From contig CBFGOI010000070.1 of NCBI GenBank assembly GCA_965650335.1, forward strand, positions 1-24,498: a DNA stretch of 24,498 bases, given 5' to 3'. The DNA is from Paradesertivirga sp965650335. GTDB lineage: Bacteria > Bacteroidota > Bacteroidia > Sphingobacteriales > Sphingobacteriaceae. Of this stretch, positions 8,455 through 16,696 are shown piece by piece. The notes below the pieces were generated by a model. The model did no database searches. It had not been told where the DNA came from and saw only the letters and a list, made by a program, of their open reading frames with translations. The position numbers and the translations under genes are program-made. Every line of letters starts with the position of its first letter. The first letter of the stretch is position 1.

Positions 8455-10416
8455 ATGAAATCTTTTTTATTAAAAAGCAGATATGGAACACTAGTTGCAT
8501 TTATCGCTTTTTTTATTTTTTCCTCTTTTCTTGTACGCTCAATATTAGTGATTCTCTCGGCATCGAAGGTGCCGCTAACTCTGATGTCTTACCTGTTGAT
8601 TTTTGGCAAAGGTTTCATTTTTGATGTTGGGGTTTCTGTTTTCTTTTCAATCGTTTACGCCCTTTATTTGCTGTTAATACCCAACAGATGGTTAAACTCA
8701 AAATTTAACTACATAACCTCGTATGCGCTGGTTTTTTTAATGGTGTTAATAAGCCTGTTTTCATTCTTTGCAGAACTTACTTTCTGGCAGGAATTTGAAA
8801 GCCGTTTTAACTTTATAGCGGTCGATTACCTGGTTTATACCTTTGAGGTAATAAACAATATAAATGAATCTTATCCATTGCCAATATTAATCAGCAGCAT
8901 GGTGGCGATCGCTCTGCTTGTAATTTTCGTTTTTATAAGGTTCAAAATATTTTCAAATTCGTTTAACTCCACAACACCGTTTAAACAACGTATCGCATTT
9001 AGCGGTGTTACCTTTTTGCTGGCTTTTTTATACATCGCGTTTATTAATAATGATTGGGCCGATAACAGTTCCAGTCGCTATCAAAATGAATTATCAAAAG
9101 CAGGGGTATATTCTTTCTTCGCAGCATTCAAAAATAATGAGCTGAATTATGAGCAGTTCTATTCATTGCTCGATGAACAAAAAGCATTTAAAATTATACG
9201 GAATGACCTAAAAGACCCCGAATCCTCTTTTGATGGGGAACCTGAATCGGTTGTAAGAAGTATCTCCAGTAATTTGAAAGAGCAAAAGCCAAACGTGATC
9301 ATGATTACCATAGAGAGTTTTAGTGCAGACTTTATGGCTCATTTTGGTAATGTACAGAAATTGACTCCGGTGCTTGATTCTATTGCCGACAAGGGAGTTC
9401 TTTTCACTAACATGTATGCCACAGGAACCCGCACTGTCCGGGGAATGGAAGCTTTAAGTTTGGCAGTCCCTCCAACGCCGGGAAATAGCATTGTAAGAAG
9501 ACGTAATAATGAAAACCTGTCTACAATAGGAGAGATTTTCAGATGGAAAGGTTATGAAACAAATTTTCTTTATGGCGGAGATGGATACTTCGATAATATG
9601 AATCAGTATTTTAGCTCGAATGGCTATAATATCATAGATCGTGGCAGAAATATAAGTGTAGGCGACCATTACAAAACCCATCGTACTATTATACCTGATG
9701 AACAGGTGCATTTTGAAAACGCCTGGGGTATTTGCGACGGCGATTTGTACGATGCTCTTATAAAAAGCAGTGATGCTAACTATAAAAGAGGAAAGCCATT
9801 CTATAATTTTGTGATGACCACCTCAAATCATCGCCCTTTCACTTATCCAAGCGGAAAAATAAATATACCTTCTGGTACAGGCAGGGAAGGGGCCGTAAGA
9901 TATACTGATTTTGCAATTGGCGAATTCCTGAAAAAGATTAACAACAAGCCCTGGTTTAAAAACACATTAATAATTTTTGTTGCCGATCATTGTGCAAGTA
10001 GTGCGGGCAAAAATGAAATTGACATTTCAAAATACCACATCCCTTGTATTGTTTATAATTTGCCAACTCAGCCTAAGCAAATAGATAAAATGTGTTCACA
10101 AATAGACTTATATCCAACCCTTCTGCATATTCTTGGCTGGAGGTATGAAAGTAATCTGTTCGGAGAAAATATCTTATCTCAAAAGTATATTCCACGAATT
10201 GTTTTGGGGACATATCAGAAACTAGCCTATATGAAAGAGGACAGTTTAGTTATATTGAGCCCTAATCGGAAAGTGGATACCTATCTTTATAAAAAAGATG
10301 TAAATGAACAAGTGGCGGCCACTTTTCCTAAACAACTAACAGAACATGCAATCGCTTATTATCAAACCGCATATCAACTGTACGAAACGGGTAAATTAAA
10401 AAGCGTATACCATTAG
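8455..10416 (+). CDS. LTA synthase family / sulfatase-superfamily membrane phosphotransferase
   Basis: A 653-residue inner-membrane enzyme. About five hydrophobic helices fill residues 10-200, followed by an extracytoplasmic sulfatase/alkaline-phosphatase-superfamily domain (about 281-560). Metal and catalytic motifs are visible: Glu287 in TIESFSADF, Thr327 in GTRTVRG (probable nucleophile), GDGYFD, TTSNHRPF with its histidine, and Asp511-His512 in VADHCA. This is the LtaS/MdoB architecture, which transfers phosphoglycerol or phosphoethanolamine from phospholipid to a glycan or lipid acceptor. Gram-negative Bacteroidota make no classical lipoteichoic acid, so the acceptor is unknown; a periplasmic glucan, glycolipid or LPS core is possible. 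ATG 8455 gives a proper first helix. It is 92 bp after the sensor gene on the same strand, with a weak TACCTTG box at 8425. Whether it belongs functionally to the glycan locus is uncertain. Confidence 0.85.
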   Translation: MKSFLLKSRYGTLVAFIAFFIFSSFLVRSILVILSASKVPLTLMSYLLIFGKGFIFDVGVSVFFSIVYALYLLLIPNRWLNSKFNYITSYALVFLMVLISLFSFFAELTFWQEFESRFNFIAVDYLVYTFEVINNINESYPLPILISSMVAIALLVIFVFIRFKIFSNSFNSTTPFKQRIAFSGVTFLLAFLYIAFINNDWADNSSSRYQNELSKAGVYSFFAAFKNNELNYEQFYSLLDEQKAFKIIRNDLKDPESSFDGEPESVVRSISSNLKEQKPNVIMITIESFSADFMAHFGNVQKLTPVLDSIADKGVLFTNMYATGTRTVRGMEALSLAVPPTPGNSIVRRRNNENLSTIGEIFRWKGYETNFLYGGDGYFDNMNQYFSSNGYNIIDRGRNISVGDHYKTHRTIIPDEQVHFENAWGICDGDLYDALIKSSDANYKRGKPFYNFVMTTSNHRPFTYPSGKINIPSGTGREGAVRYTDFAIGEFLKKINNKPWFKNTLIIFVADHCASSAGKNEIDISKYHIPCIVYNLPTQPKQIDKMCSQIDLYPTLLHILGWRYESNLFGENILSQKYIPRIVLGTYQKLAYMKEDSLVILSPNRKVDTYLYKKDVNEQVAATFPKQLTEHAIAYYQTAYQLYETGKLKSVYH

Positions 10417-10552
10417 CATACAGCTGGATCTTGTAGATGGAGATGAAAAAACGTGGATTTTTCGGATCTCAATTAGTCGTTTTTCTTTTTCACACTCACA
10501 AAATCGCTTCTAAATGCTCGCTGCCTTTTTCGGGTCTAACCTGCTAAGGATA
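10417..10552. other. Intergenic stretch upstream of GH2 with weak hairpin
   Basis: AAAAACG (10447-10453) can pair with CGTTTTT (10478-10484) over a 24-nt loop, followed by CTTTTTC. This may terminate the LTA-synthase-like transcript, but the stem is AT-rich and the loop long. I see no coding potential here. Confidence 0.35.
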
Positions 10553-10601
10553 TTACCCCTTATTTTTAGCTGTTTACCCCCTGCCTGCTCGATAATTTTT
10601 G
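10553..10601 (+). promoter_or_regulatory. Putative AraC/HTCS operator (TTACCCC direct repeat) and promoter of the GH2 gene
   Basis: TTACCCC occurs at 10553-10559 and again at 10574-10580, a start-to-start distance of 21 bp (two helical turns). A TAATTTTTG box at 10593-10601 resembles TAnnTTTG with one extra T, and no TTTG -33 box is present where the downstream half-site lies. AraC-family regulators bind direct half-sites 21 bp apart overlapping the upstream promoter element, so this layout suits activation by the nearby hybrid regulator. The link to that regulator is inference. Confidence 0.45.
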
Positions 10602-10637
10602 TCGATTTTCGCTATTCAATTCTTCTATAACCATAAT

Positions 10638-13070
10638 ATGAATATAATCTACACTATTAAAAAACTGTCTGTTTTTACCTTTTTAACCTTAGCATTTTCG
10701 AATGTTTTTGCACAGCAAATCGGGCAAAAGAAGTTATTTACCGATGGATGGAAGTTTTATAAAGGCGAAGCAGTAAATGCCGAAGGCATGAGTTTTAACG
10801 ATGACAGCTGGAGGAATGTAAGCCTCCCTCACGATTGGAGCATCGAAGGTCCTTTCAGTAAGGAATGGGCAAGCGGCACAGGCTATTTGCCCGGAGGTAT
10901 TGCTTGGTATCGTAAAACATTTAGTGAGATTGATGTGCCTACTTCAGGAAAGGCTTTTATTTATTTCGATGGGGTCTATAAGAATAGCGAAGTTTGGATT
11001 AACGGACATTACCTTGGTAAAAGGCCAAACGGTTTTATTCCTTTTCAATATGAACTTACACCCTATTTAAAGAAGGGACTTAATACCATTGCCGTGAAGG
11101 TAGATCATTCCAAATTTGCAGATTCACGGTTTTATACCGGTTCCGGGATGTACCGCAATGTTTATATAATTACAAAGCAGCCAATCTATATTCCAAAATG
11201 GGGTATAAGTTTTACCACACCAGAAGTGTCGCCGGAAAAAGCCAGGGCCGATGTAAAGGTTCAGGTAGCTAATTCGTCCTCTTTAACCGCAACAGTCTCA
11301 GTCGAAACTAAGCTAAGTCTGCAGGGTAAAACAGTTGCAACGGCAAATAAGAGTATGTCTCTGAATGCAAATTCTTCAGCCGAGGCTCAGCTGTCGCTGC
11401 CTCTGACCAAGCCCGCATTGTGGTCCGTCGAAGATCCTCGGCTGTATACTTTAACCGTATCAACTTACAATAACGGCAAAAAGACTGATGAATATACAGA
11501 GAATGTGGGCCTGCGGACGATAAGGTTTGATGCTAATGAAGGCTTCTTTCTAAATGGCAGGAACATGAAGCTGAAAGGAGTGTGCGTCCATCACGACGCG
11601 GGCGCTTTGGGAGCAGCGGTTCCGCGGGAAGTTTGGGCGAGAAGATTAAAGAAACTCAAAGAAGTTGGTTGCAATTCTATCCGGATGAGTCATTATCCTC
11701 ACCAGGATTATTTTTATGAGTTATGTGATGAAATGGGTTTTCTCGTTATGGATGAAGCCTTTGACGAGTGGGAAGAGGGGAAAAATAAATGGATTGAAGG
11801 CTGGAATATCGGACAGCCAGGCAGGGACGGGTCTCATGAAGATTTTAAGGAATGGGCTTTACGCGACGTGAAGGATATGGTTCTACGAAACCGCAACCAC
11901 CCTTCGATAATCATGTGGAGTATTGGAAATGAGATTGATTATCCCAACGACCCATATACCCACGAGATATTAAATACCGGAAGAAATCCTCAGATTTATG
12001 GCAAAGGTCAGCTTCCGGATCATCCTGCAGCAAGCCGTCTGGCCGAGCTGTCAAAAATATTGGTTCAGGCAGTGAAAGAGGAAGATACAACACGCGCTGT
12101 AACTGCTGCCCTTGCAGGTGTAGTAATGTCGAATACGACCGATTATCCTCAAAATCTCGACATCGTAGGTTATAATTACCAGGAATACCGATACGAAGAA
12201 GATCATAAAAAATACCCAAACCGGATTATTTATGGTAGTGAAAATGGTATGAGTTACGCAGCCTGGGAAGCTGTTGATACCAGTAAAAATATCTTCGGGC
12301 AATATTTATGGACAGGCTTTGACTTTATTGGCGAGGCTCGTGCATGGCCGATAAGAAGCAGTGGCGCCGGATTGCTAGATCTGGCAGGTTTTCCTAAACC
12401 GAATTTCTATACCAGAAAAAGCCTGTGGACGACTGAGCCATTTGTTTATTTAACAGCTTCAACGGTTCCGCAAGAAGCAGAAGAAAGAGGAAGAAGGGAC
12501 TTGAAACCATCATGGAACTGGAATACGGGAGATAAGATCCGGGTGAGCGCTATTTCAAATACAGAAGAAGCTGAACTGTTTTTGAATGGCAAATCGCTTG
12601 GAAAGAAACTCAAATCAGAGAAGGGCAGACCTGTTTTCTGGGATATAGATTATCAGCCGGGTGTGCTTTCGGTGAAGGGATTCAACAGGGGGGCTCTGGC
12701 TGCTTCATCTCAAATAAAAACCGCCGGAGCTGTGTCAGTTATTAAAGCTGCTGCTGATAAAGCGCATTTCGCCGCTAACAGTAAAGATCTTGCACATATT
12801 GAAGTTCAACTCACAGACGATGCGGGGAATCCGGTGTATGAAGCAAATAATGAACTTTCGATCGCTATCGATGGACCCGCCGTATTGCTTGGCCTTGAGA
12901 GTGGTGATCTTGCCAGTCACGAAGATTATAAAACAAGTAAGAGAAAAGCATTTAATGGGAAGTTGCTTGCTTACATTCAATCAACAGGTAAAGCAGGGAG
13001 CGTGAACGTTACCATAAGCTCGCCTGGCTTAAAATCATCGATGGTGAAATTCAGGACGGGCAAAAAATAA
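10638..13070 (+). CDS. Secreted glycoside hydrolase family 2 beta-galactosidase-like enzyme
   Basis: An 810-residue exported enzyme. I prefer ATG 10638 because it opens directly into the signal peptide (cleavage near FA/Q at residue 25); the upstream in-frame TTG at 10599 lies in the putative promoter box. The order is a sugar-binding jelly roll (about 30-190, with LPHDWSIEGPF and GGIAWYRKTF), an Ig-like sandwich (about 195-300), a TIM barrel (about 305-600), a DUF4982-like domain (about 630-690, with AELFLNGKSLG) and a C-terminal Ig-like domain (about 703-808) of the GH2 C5 type. The acid/base is Glu432 in WSIGNEIDYP, and the nucleophile is Glu535 in YGSENGMSY. GH2 members with this C-terminus are usually exo-beta-galactosidases, though beta-glucuronidase or other exo-activity cannot be excluded. 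The gene ends convergent with the pectate-lyase operon, 65 bp away, and no clear hairpin separates them. Confidence 0.92.
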   Translation: MNIIYTIKKLSVFTFLTLAFSNVFAQQIGQKKLFTDGWKFYKGEAVNAEGMSFNDDSWRNVSLPHDWSIEGPFSKEWASGTGYLPGGIAWYRKTFSEIDVPTSGKAFIYFDGVYKNSEVWINGHYLGKRPNGFIPFQYELTPYLKKGLNTIAVKVDHSKFADSRFYTGSGMYRNVYIITKQPIYIPKWGISFTTPEVSPEKARADVKVQVANSSSLTATVSVETKLSLQGKTVATANKSMSLNANSSAEAQLSLPLTKPALWSVEDPRLYTLTVSTYNNGKKTDEYTENVGLRTIRFDANEGFFLNGRNMKLKGVCVHHDAGALGAAVPREVWARRLKKLKEVGCNSIRMSHYPHQDYFYELCDEMGFLVMDEAFDEWEEGKNKWIEGWNIGQPGRDGSHEDFKEWALRDVKDMVLRNRNHPSIIMWSIGNEIDYPNDPYTHEILNTGRNPQIYGKGQLPDHPAASRLAELSKILVQAVKEEDTTRAVTAALAGVVMSNTTDYPQNLDIVGYNYQEYRYEEDHKKYPNRIIYGSENGMSYAAWEAVDTSKNIFGQYLWTGFDFIGEARAWPIRSSGAGLLDLAGFPKPNFYTRKSLWTTEPFVYLTASTVPQEAEERGRRDLKPSWNWNTGDKIRVSAISNTEEAELFLNGKSLGKKLKSEKGRPVFWDIDYQPGVLSVKGFNRGALAASSQIKTAGAVSVIKAAADKAHFAANSKDLAHIEVQLTDDAGNPVYEANNELSIAIDGPAVLLGLESGDLASHEDYKTSKRKAFNGKLLAYIQSTGKAGSVNVTISSPGLKSSMVKFRTGKK

Positions 13071-13135
13071 TGCGATTCATTTAAAAAATTAATCCATGGA
13101 ATAAAGCAGGTTTTTAAGGGAAGACATTTTAAGAT

Positions 13136-13891
13136 TTAGCCCGGATTTGTTTTTCCATTCTTCTGTAACATGGACGAATTCAAGGCCTTCGGATGAAAGC
13201 GGATTTCACGGATAAGACCTTTAAACCAGCTGACTTTGTTTAATCTTACGCCAACTGAAATCTCTCCCTGGGTCAATGGGGCGAAGTTGATATCACCTTC
13301 CAGCTCCTTTATTCCATTTACATAGCTGGCCATTTTCTTACCATCATAACTTAAGGCCACCCAATACCATTGGTTGGCTGGGTGCAACAAGCTCGAATCT
13401 ATAAGAGTTAGAGCTGCATTGGTTTTGCCATTTTTCAAGAAAGTATCCAGATACCACATTCTTTCCGGAGTAAGCCGCACCTCAAGTGTCCCACGGTTTG
13501 CTTCTTTATCCTGAAAATGGATAAACCTTGGAGCACCAGGGCCATTTCCATCGGGTTTAAAAAGCACCTCAATGGTGAACTGATCCCATCCTTCCAGCGG
13601 AATTTTCGAAAAAACCAGGCCGTCATTAATGCCGTTAAATGAAACGGATTTTTCGTTTGAGTCTTCGATAATAAGCGGAGCTCCGATTACGGTGGGTTTA
13701 TGGCCGTCAATTTGATGCAGGTTATCGATTTTCCAAACGATGGTTTTTGGCGCATGATTTGAATTGTCTTGAGCCCGAAGATCGGAAGAAAATATCAGCA
13801 GAAAAACCGAAGCAAGACTGATCCCTGCAAAAAAGGTTTGCGTAGAAGGGTAGTTAGTTTTCCTTATACTTTTAATAAAATCTTTTATCAT
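13136..13891 (-). CDS. Secreted LamG/concanavalin-like jelly-roll protein
   Basis: A 251-residue protein with an N-terminal membrane/signal segment (FFAGISLASVFLLIFSS, cleavage near LRA/Q). The rest is a single beta-sandwich of LamG_3 type: VSFNGINDGLVFSK, FTIEVLFKPDG, WYWVALSYDGKKMASYVNG and GLIREIRFHPKAL are the usual strands of this fold. It has no catalytic motif I recognise, so binding or anchoring of polysaccharide is more likely than hydrolysis. It starts 22 bp after the stop of the pectate-lyase gene on the same strand, so the two are almost certainly one operon and may act on the same pectin-type substrate. A remote GH16-like or polysaccharide-lyase activity within a jelly-roll fold cannot be excluded by eye. 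Confidence 0.75.
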   Translation of the reverse strand: MIKDFIKSIRKTNYPSTQTFFAGISLASVFLLIFSSDLRAQDNSNHAPKTIVWKIDNLHQIDGHKPTVIGAPLIIEDSNEKSVSFNGINDGLVFSKIPLEGWDQFTIEVLFKPDGNGPGAPRFIHFQDKEANRGTLEVRLTPERMWYLDTFLKNGKTNAALTLIDSSLLHPANQWYWVALSYDGKKMASYVNGIKELEGDINFAPLTQGEISVGVRLNKVSWFKGLIREIRFHPKALNSSMLQKNGKTNPG

Positions 13892-13913
13892 GATTGATTT
13901 ACTTGCCGTTCTT

Positions 13914-15518
13914 TTAATTATGAATATCTTTCCTACCCTTGGCCGAACTAATAAAATTGATGAGCATTTTCATGTTTTTTATATATTCCGGAGTTGAAAT
14001 ATACTTTGTTTCACTAAGGTCTCTGTACGGAGAGGTATCCGTTTCATCACCCACCATGGTCGAAGCATATTGATCGGTAAGTGCTTTATTCTGCCCATCG
14101 CCGATATATGGATTGCTTATCATCACATGCTCCACTAACCAGCGGTCGCGATTGTCAAGGCTCGCAATGATTCTACTCACATCAGCCTCTGCTACGTCAA
14201 ACGCAGGGGCATCGTTCCTGTTAATGGAACGAAAAAATTGAGATCCCCTGACATCTGGATGGTCCGATTTAAGAGGCGAATCTTTAGTAGCTTCCTCAGT
14301 AGCTAAGGCTCTTATCCGGACATATTCGTCTTTCAGTTCTTGTATATTCACATTTCGTTTGCCAAACATGTGTGCGAGCAAATTAGTATCATTATAGTCG
14401 GTATAATAATATCCATACCTTACGTTTGAACCTTTGCGGTGAACAAAAAGAGGTTTTTCGGTGCCGGGTTCTACATACAGTGGATGAGTGTATTTTCCAC
14501 CCTGAGTCATACTAGTTGGCAGTTTTACTTTTTCCAGCCATTTAATTGCCTGCGGTATAGCTTCCAGGTATTTGCGGTCACCAGTATATTGATAAAATTT
14601 TATAAGCAGAAAGCAATTCTCTAAGGTTGTAGAAGGTAAATACGCCGGAGGTTCATAGCTCCGGGCGCCAGCAGGTTCCATTTTCATGGTATATTGCTGC
14701 CCCCATGCGCCATTCGGCTGCTGAGAAAGAAGATAAAAATTCATCCCGCGATGGATAGGATCAAGTAATCGTTTTTCGCCCAGCGCCTGAAAACATTGGA
14801 TTAGAAAATTTACGTTTTCCCAAATTACATTGTCGTTAAATGTGAAATAAGCTGAATAATCCGGGCGACCGGATTTCTTAAATCCATCTTTGAGCGGGTA
14901 GCGCTGTGGCCAGCCCCCAATGGGATATTGGCTTTTAAGAATAAAGTTAATTGCCTTGTCTAAAGCCGATTTATACTTCGGATCTTTCTTCTCAAGATAC
15001 ATTTTCAACAACAGTCGGGCTGCATCCGAGGTTACATCATCGTCGTAGGTGTCATTACCGTAATAATGCTGAAACTCTTCTAGTCGCCATCCATTTTTTC
15101 CAATTGTGTTATACCAGCGTTTTAGAGATTCTTCTCCGGCAAAGTCTATCATGTAATTCCAGCCGCCTTCGCGACTCTGTCCTTTCATCAGCGCCGTGGC
15201 CGCTTTCTCGGCGGCATAATAAAAATATTCGTTGCCGGTTACCTGGTACGCCTCCAAAAGAACATGCCCCGCGGTAACAGTTCCCCCATCCTGAATCCAT
15301 ATCATAGAATCCGAGGCTTCCATTTCGCCCCAGCGTCTTGATAGGTCCTCTGTGTAATACCAAACATAACCACCATCCGTACTGATTTCATTTACCATGA
15401 ATTTTGTAGCCCTTAGCATTGCATCTTCAGCTCGTTCGCGGAGGCTTTGTGCATTAAGATTTGTTGATATAAGCAGCATGCTAAGATAGGCAGGCCATAG
15501 GTACTTACTGGTTATCAT
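13914..15518 (-). CDS. Secreted pectate lyase, PL10-like
   Basis: A 534-residue exported protein with cleavage near LNA/Q (residue 23). The core is helical with repeated Gly-Trp turns (REGGWNY, PIGGWPQRYP), as in the (alpha/alpha) toroid of family PL10. Two PL10 signatures are seen: QYPIGGWPQRYP (197-208) and FTFNDN (225-230). ARSYEPPAY (285-293) may carry a catalytic arginine. Such enzymes cleave polygalacturonate by beta-elimination using calcium. It is longer than the minimal PL10 catalytic domain: the N-terminal part (24-190, with YVWYYTEDLSRRWGE) and the region after 340 are extra and contain no module I can name. Another toroid-fold lyase is possible, so substrate confidence is moderate. 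It is the first gene of an operon with the LamG protein. A TATATTAG box at 15546-15539 on the minus strand, close to the TAnnTTTG -7 consensus, lies 20 bp before the ATG. Confidence 0.78.
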   Translation of the reverse strand: MITSKYLWPAYLSMLLISTNLNAQSLRERAEDAMLRATKFMVNEISTDGGYVWYYTEDLSRRWGEMEASDSMIWIQDGGTVTAGHVLLEAYQVTGNEYFYYAAEKAATALMKGQSREGGWNYMIDFAGEESLKRWYNTIGKNGWRLEEFQHYYGNDTYDDDVTSDAARLLLKMYLEKKDPKYKSALDKAINFILKSQYPIGGWPQRYPLKDGFKKSGRPDYSAYFTFNDNVIWENVNFLIQCFQALGEKRLLDPIHRGMNFYLLSQQPNGAWGQQYTMKMEPAGARSYEPPAYLPSTTLENCFLLIKFYQYTGDRKYLEAIPQAIKWLEKVKLPTSMTQGGKYTHPLYVEPGTEKPLFVHRKGSNVRYGYYYTDYNDTNLLAHMFGKRNVNIQELKDEYVRIRALATEEATKDSPLKSDHPDVRGSQFFRSINRNDAPAFDVAEADVSRIIASLDNRDRWLVEHVMISNPYIGDGQNKALTDQYASTMVGDETDTSPYRDLSETKYISTPEYIKNMKMLINFISSAKGRKDIHN

Positions 15519-15721
15519 AATGGTGTGGTTGGTTGTACCTAATATATGGATTTTCTGTTTTTTTACCCTGAGCGTGGACGACAGACATACAGCTTTCGAC
15601 TAAGAAAAATAGCTCTCAGGACGAAAATGCAAGCATGATCGGGATATATTCGTTGTCGGGAACGTTTGCAAACGGCATCTCGAGCAACTTGGAAAAAACA
15701 GATAAGGTCAGTAACAAAATC
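15519..15721. other. Intergenic region upstream of the pectate-lyase gene
   Basis: It holds the weak minus-strand -7-like box at 15539-15546 and no open frame of note. I see no other recognisable element. Confidence 0.4.
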
Positions 15722-15777
15722 AATACATGCGAATGTATTCGTTGGGAAGCCCCCGAAACGCCATTTCGAATCGGGGG
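15722..15777 (-). terminator. Two tandem hairpins downstream of the coiled-coil gene
   Basis: Read on the minus strand from the coiled-coil stop, a GC-rich stem comes first (TCGGGGG 15771-15777 with CCCCCGA 15750-15756). It is followed by a perfect AATACAT / ATGTATT stem (15733-15739 with 15722-15728) with a 4-nt loop and then GATTTTGTT. The second hairpin with its T-rich tail looks like the terminator. Confidence 0.55.
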
Positions 15778-15804
15778 ATCACCCGTGTTTTTCTGAGCAG
15801 GATT

Positions 15805-16320
15805 TTATTCTGGTTCAGTGGTTTTCGTCGGCTGTTCTTTAAGCTTTTCTTTTGCAACCGTGTTTGTCGGTTCAATATTCGCTTTGGCTTCCTTTTTTAC
15901 TACAGCCGCAGGTGTCGCATTTTGTTTATACACGGCAAGCTCGGCCTGGAGTGTGTCATTTCTGGTGCTTATTTCTTTCCTGCTTTCTTCCGATTCATAA
16001 AATGCAGCTTTCAGCTTAGTTAGTTCGCTATTCAGGTTATTAATAAGACTATCTTTCTTAGACAGAGATCTCGACAGACTATCAGTTCTGTTCTCGTACT
16101 GCTTAAAAAATAGCTGGTTTGCTTCGGCGGCGCCTTCTAATCTGGCCAGTTGAATTTCAGTCTTTTTTATCGTTTCATTTTTATCCCTGAGTAATTTGTT
16201 AAGGCTATCGGTTTTTTGGGTAAGCGATTCAATTATTTCTTTTCTGGATTGAGCATTCAGGCTTGGCAGATTAAAAACTATTAATCCGGAAATAAGCGCG
16301 ATAAGTTGGTACGTTTTCAT
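15805..16320 (-). CDS. Exported coiled-coil protein of unknown function
   Basis: A 171-residue protein starting at ATG 16320; the 26 codons further upstream in frame give no signal-like sequence and were excluded. The signal peptide (MKTYQLIALISGLIVFNLPS) probably ends at LNA/Q near residue 24. Residues about 25-130 are a long charged helix with heptad-like spacing (ESLTQKTDSLNKLLRDKN, LSRSLSKKDSLINNLNSEL), so a periplasmic coiled coil, probably oligomeric, is expected. The C-terminal 40 residues are low-complexity, rich in K, E, T, P and A, and probably disordered. No enzyme or binding motif is visible and I do not recognise a named family. It is on the same strand as the pectate-lyase operon but separated by about 290 bp and two hairpins, so it is probably transcribed alone. 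Confidence 0.75.
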   Translation of the reverse strand: MKTYQLIALISGLIVFNLPSLNAQSRKEIIESLTQKTDSLNKLLRDKNETIKKTEIQLARLEGAAEANQLFFKQYENRTDSLSRSLSKKDSLINNLNSELTKLKAAFYESEESRKEISTRNDTLQAELAVYKQNATPAAVVKKEAKANIEPTNTVAKEKLKEQPTKTTEPE

Positions 16321-16696
16321 GATTGTTTTTGATGAATTAACTAATAAAGAACAACACCTCAGTAGACCCAAATCAAGTTTTAATAATGTGATAACCAAAT
16401 CTTTAAATTGCTTGTTTCGGGTATTTTCAAGTATTTATTTTCGGGTGGTATTAAGCTAATTCCTTGTCAAAACTACCGCGAAAAGGAGGGAGAATGACAT
16501 TCCTCGGGGGATACAAGAGGTCGTTAACGCTTATTTAATTTTGGCGGGTTCCGGTCGGCAGGGTTGGCCTCAAACTGATCGGCGAGCTCATATGAGGCCT
16601 AAAAAAAACCGAATAAAGAACCATAGCACGCAGTCGGACCTAGCTTTATGTTCTTTACCTTTAATCTCTGCCAGCCTTGCCGAAATTTAGTTTGTG
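16321..16696. other. Intergenic region with several inverted repeats
   Basis: No convincing gene is present. GGCCTCA (16566-16572) and TGAGGCC (16593-16599) form a 7-bp inverted repeat followed by eight A residues. CTCATATGAG (16587-16596) is a perfect 10-bp palindrome inside it. TAAAGAAC (16614-16621) matches GTTCTTTA (16650-16657) inverted, with a 28-nt spacer. They could be a structured RNA or terminators for the minus-strand DUF6496 gene; none has a clear T-tract. Confidence 0.4.

Noticed and set aside
11911..12302. Two minus-strand open frames within GH2
   Set aside because: They lie wholly inside a well-supported GH2 gene carrying the catalytic region, and overlap each other in different frames.
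13071..13135. Terminator between GH2 and the convergent LamG gene
   Set aside because: I looked for a hairpin and found only AT-rich sequence without a convincing stem.
15539..15569. TTTACCC near the pectate-lyase promoter as a second regulator site
   Set aside because: There is a single partial copy only, in the opposite orientation relative to the gene and without a 21-bp partner; too weak to claim co-regulation with GH2.
15727..16023. A 98-codon + strand open frame
   Set aside because: It is antisense to the coiled-coil gene and overlaps the downstream hairpins; the Phe/Arg-rich product reflects the reverse of Lys/Glu codons.
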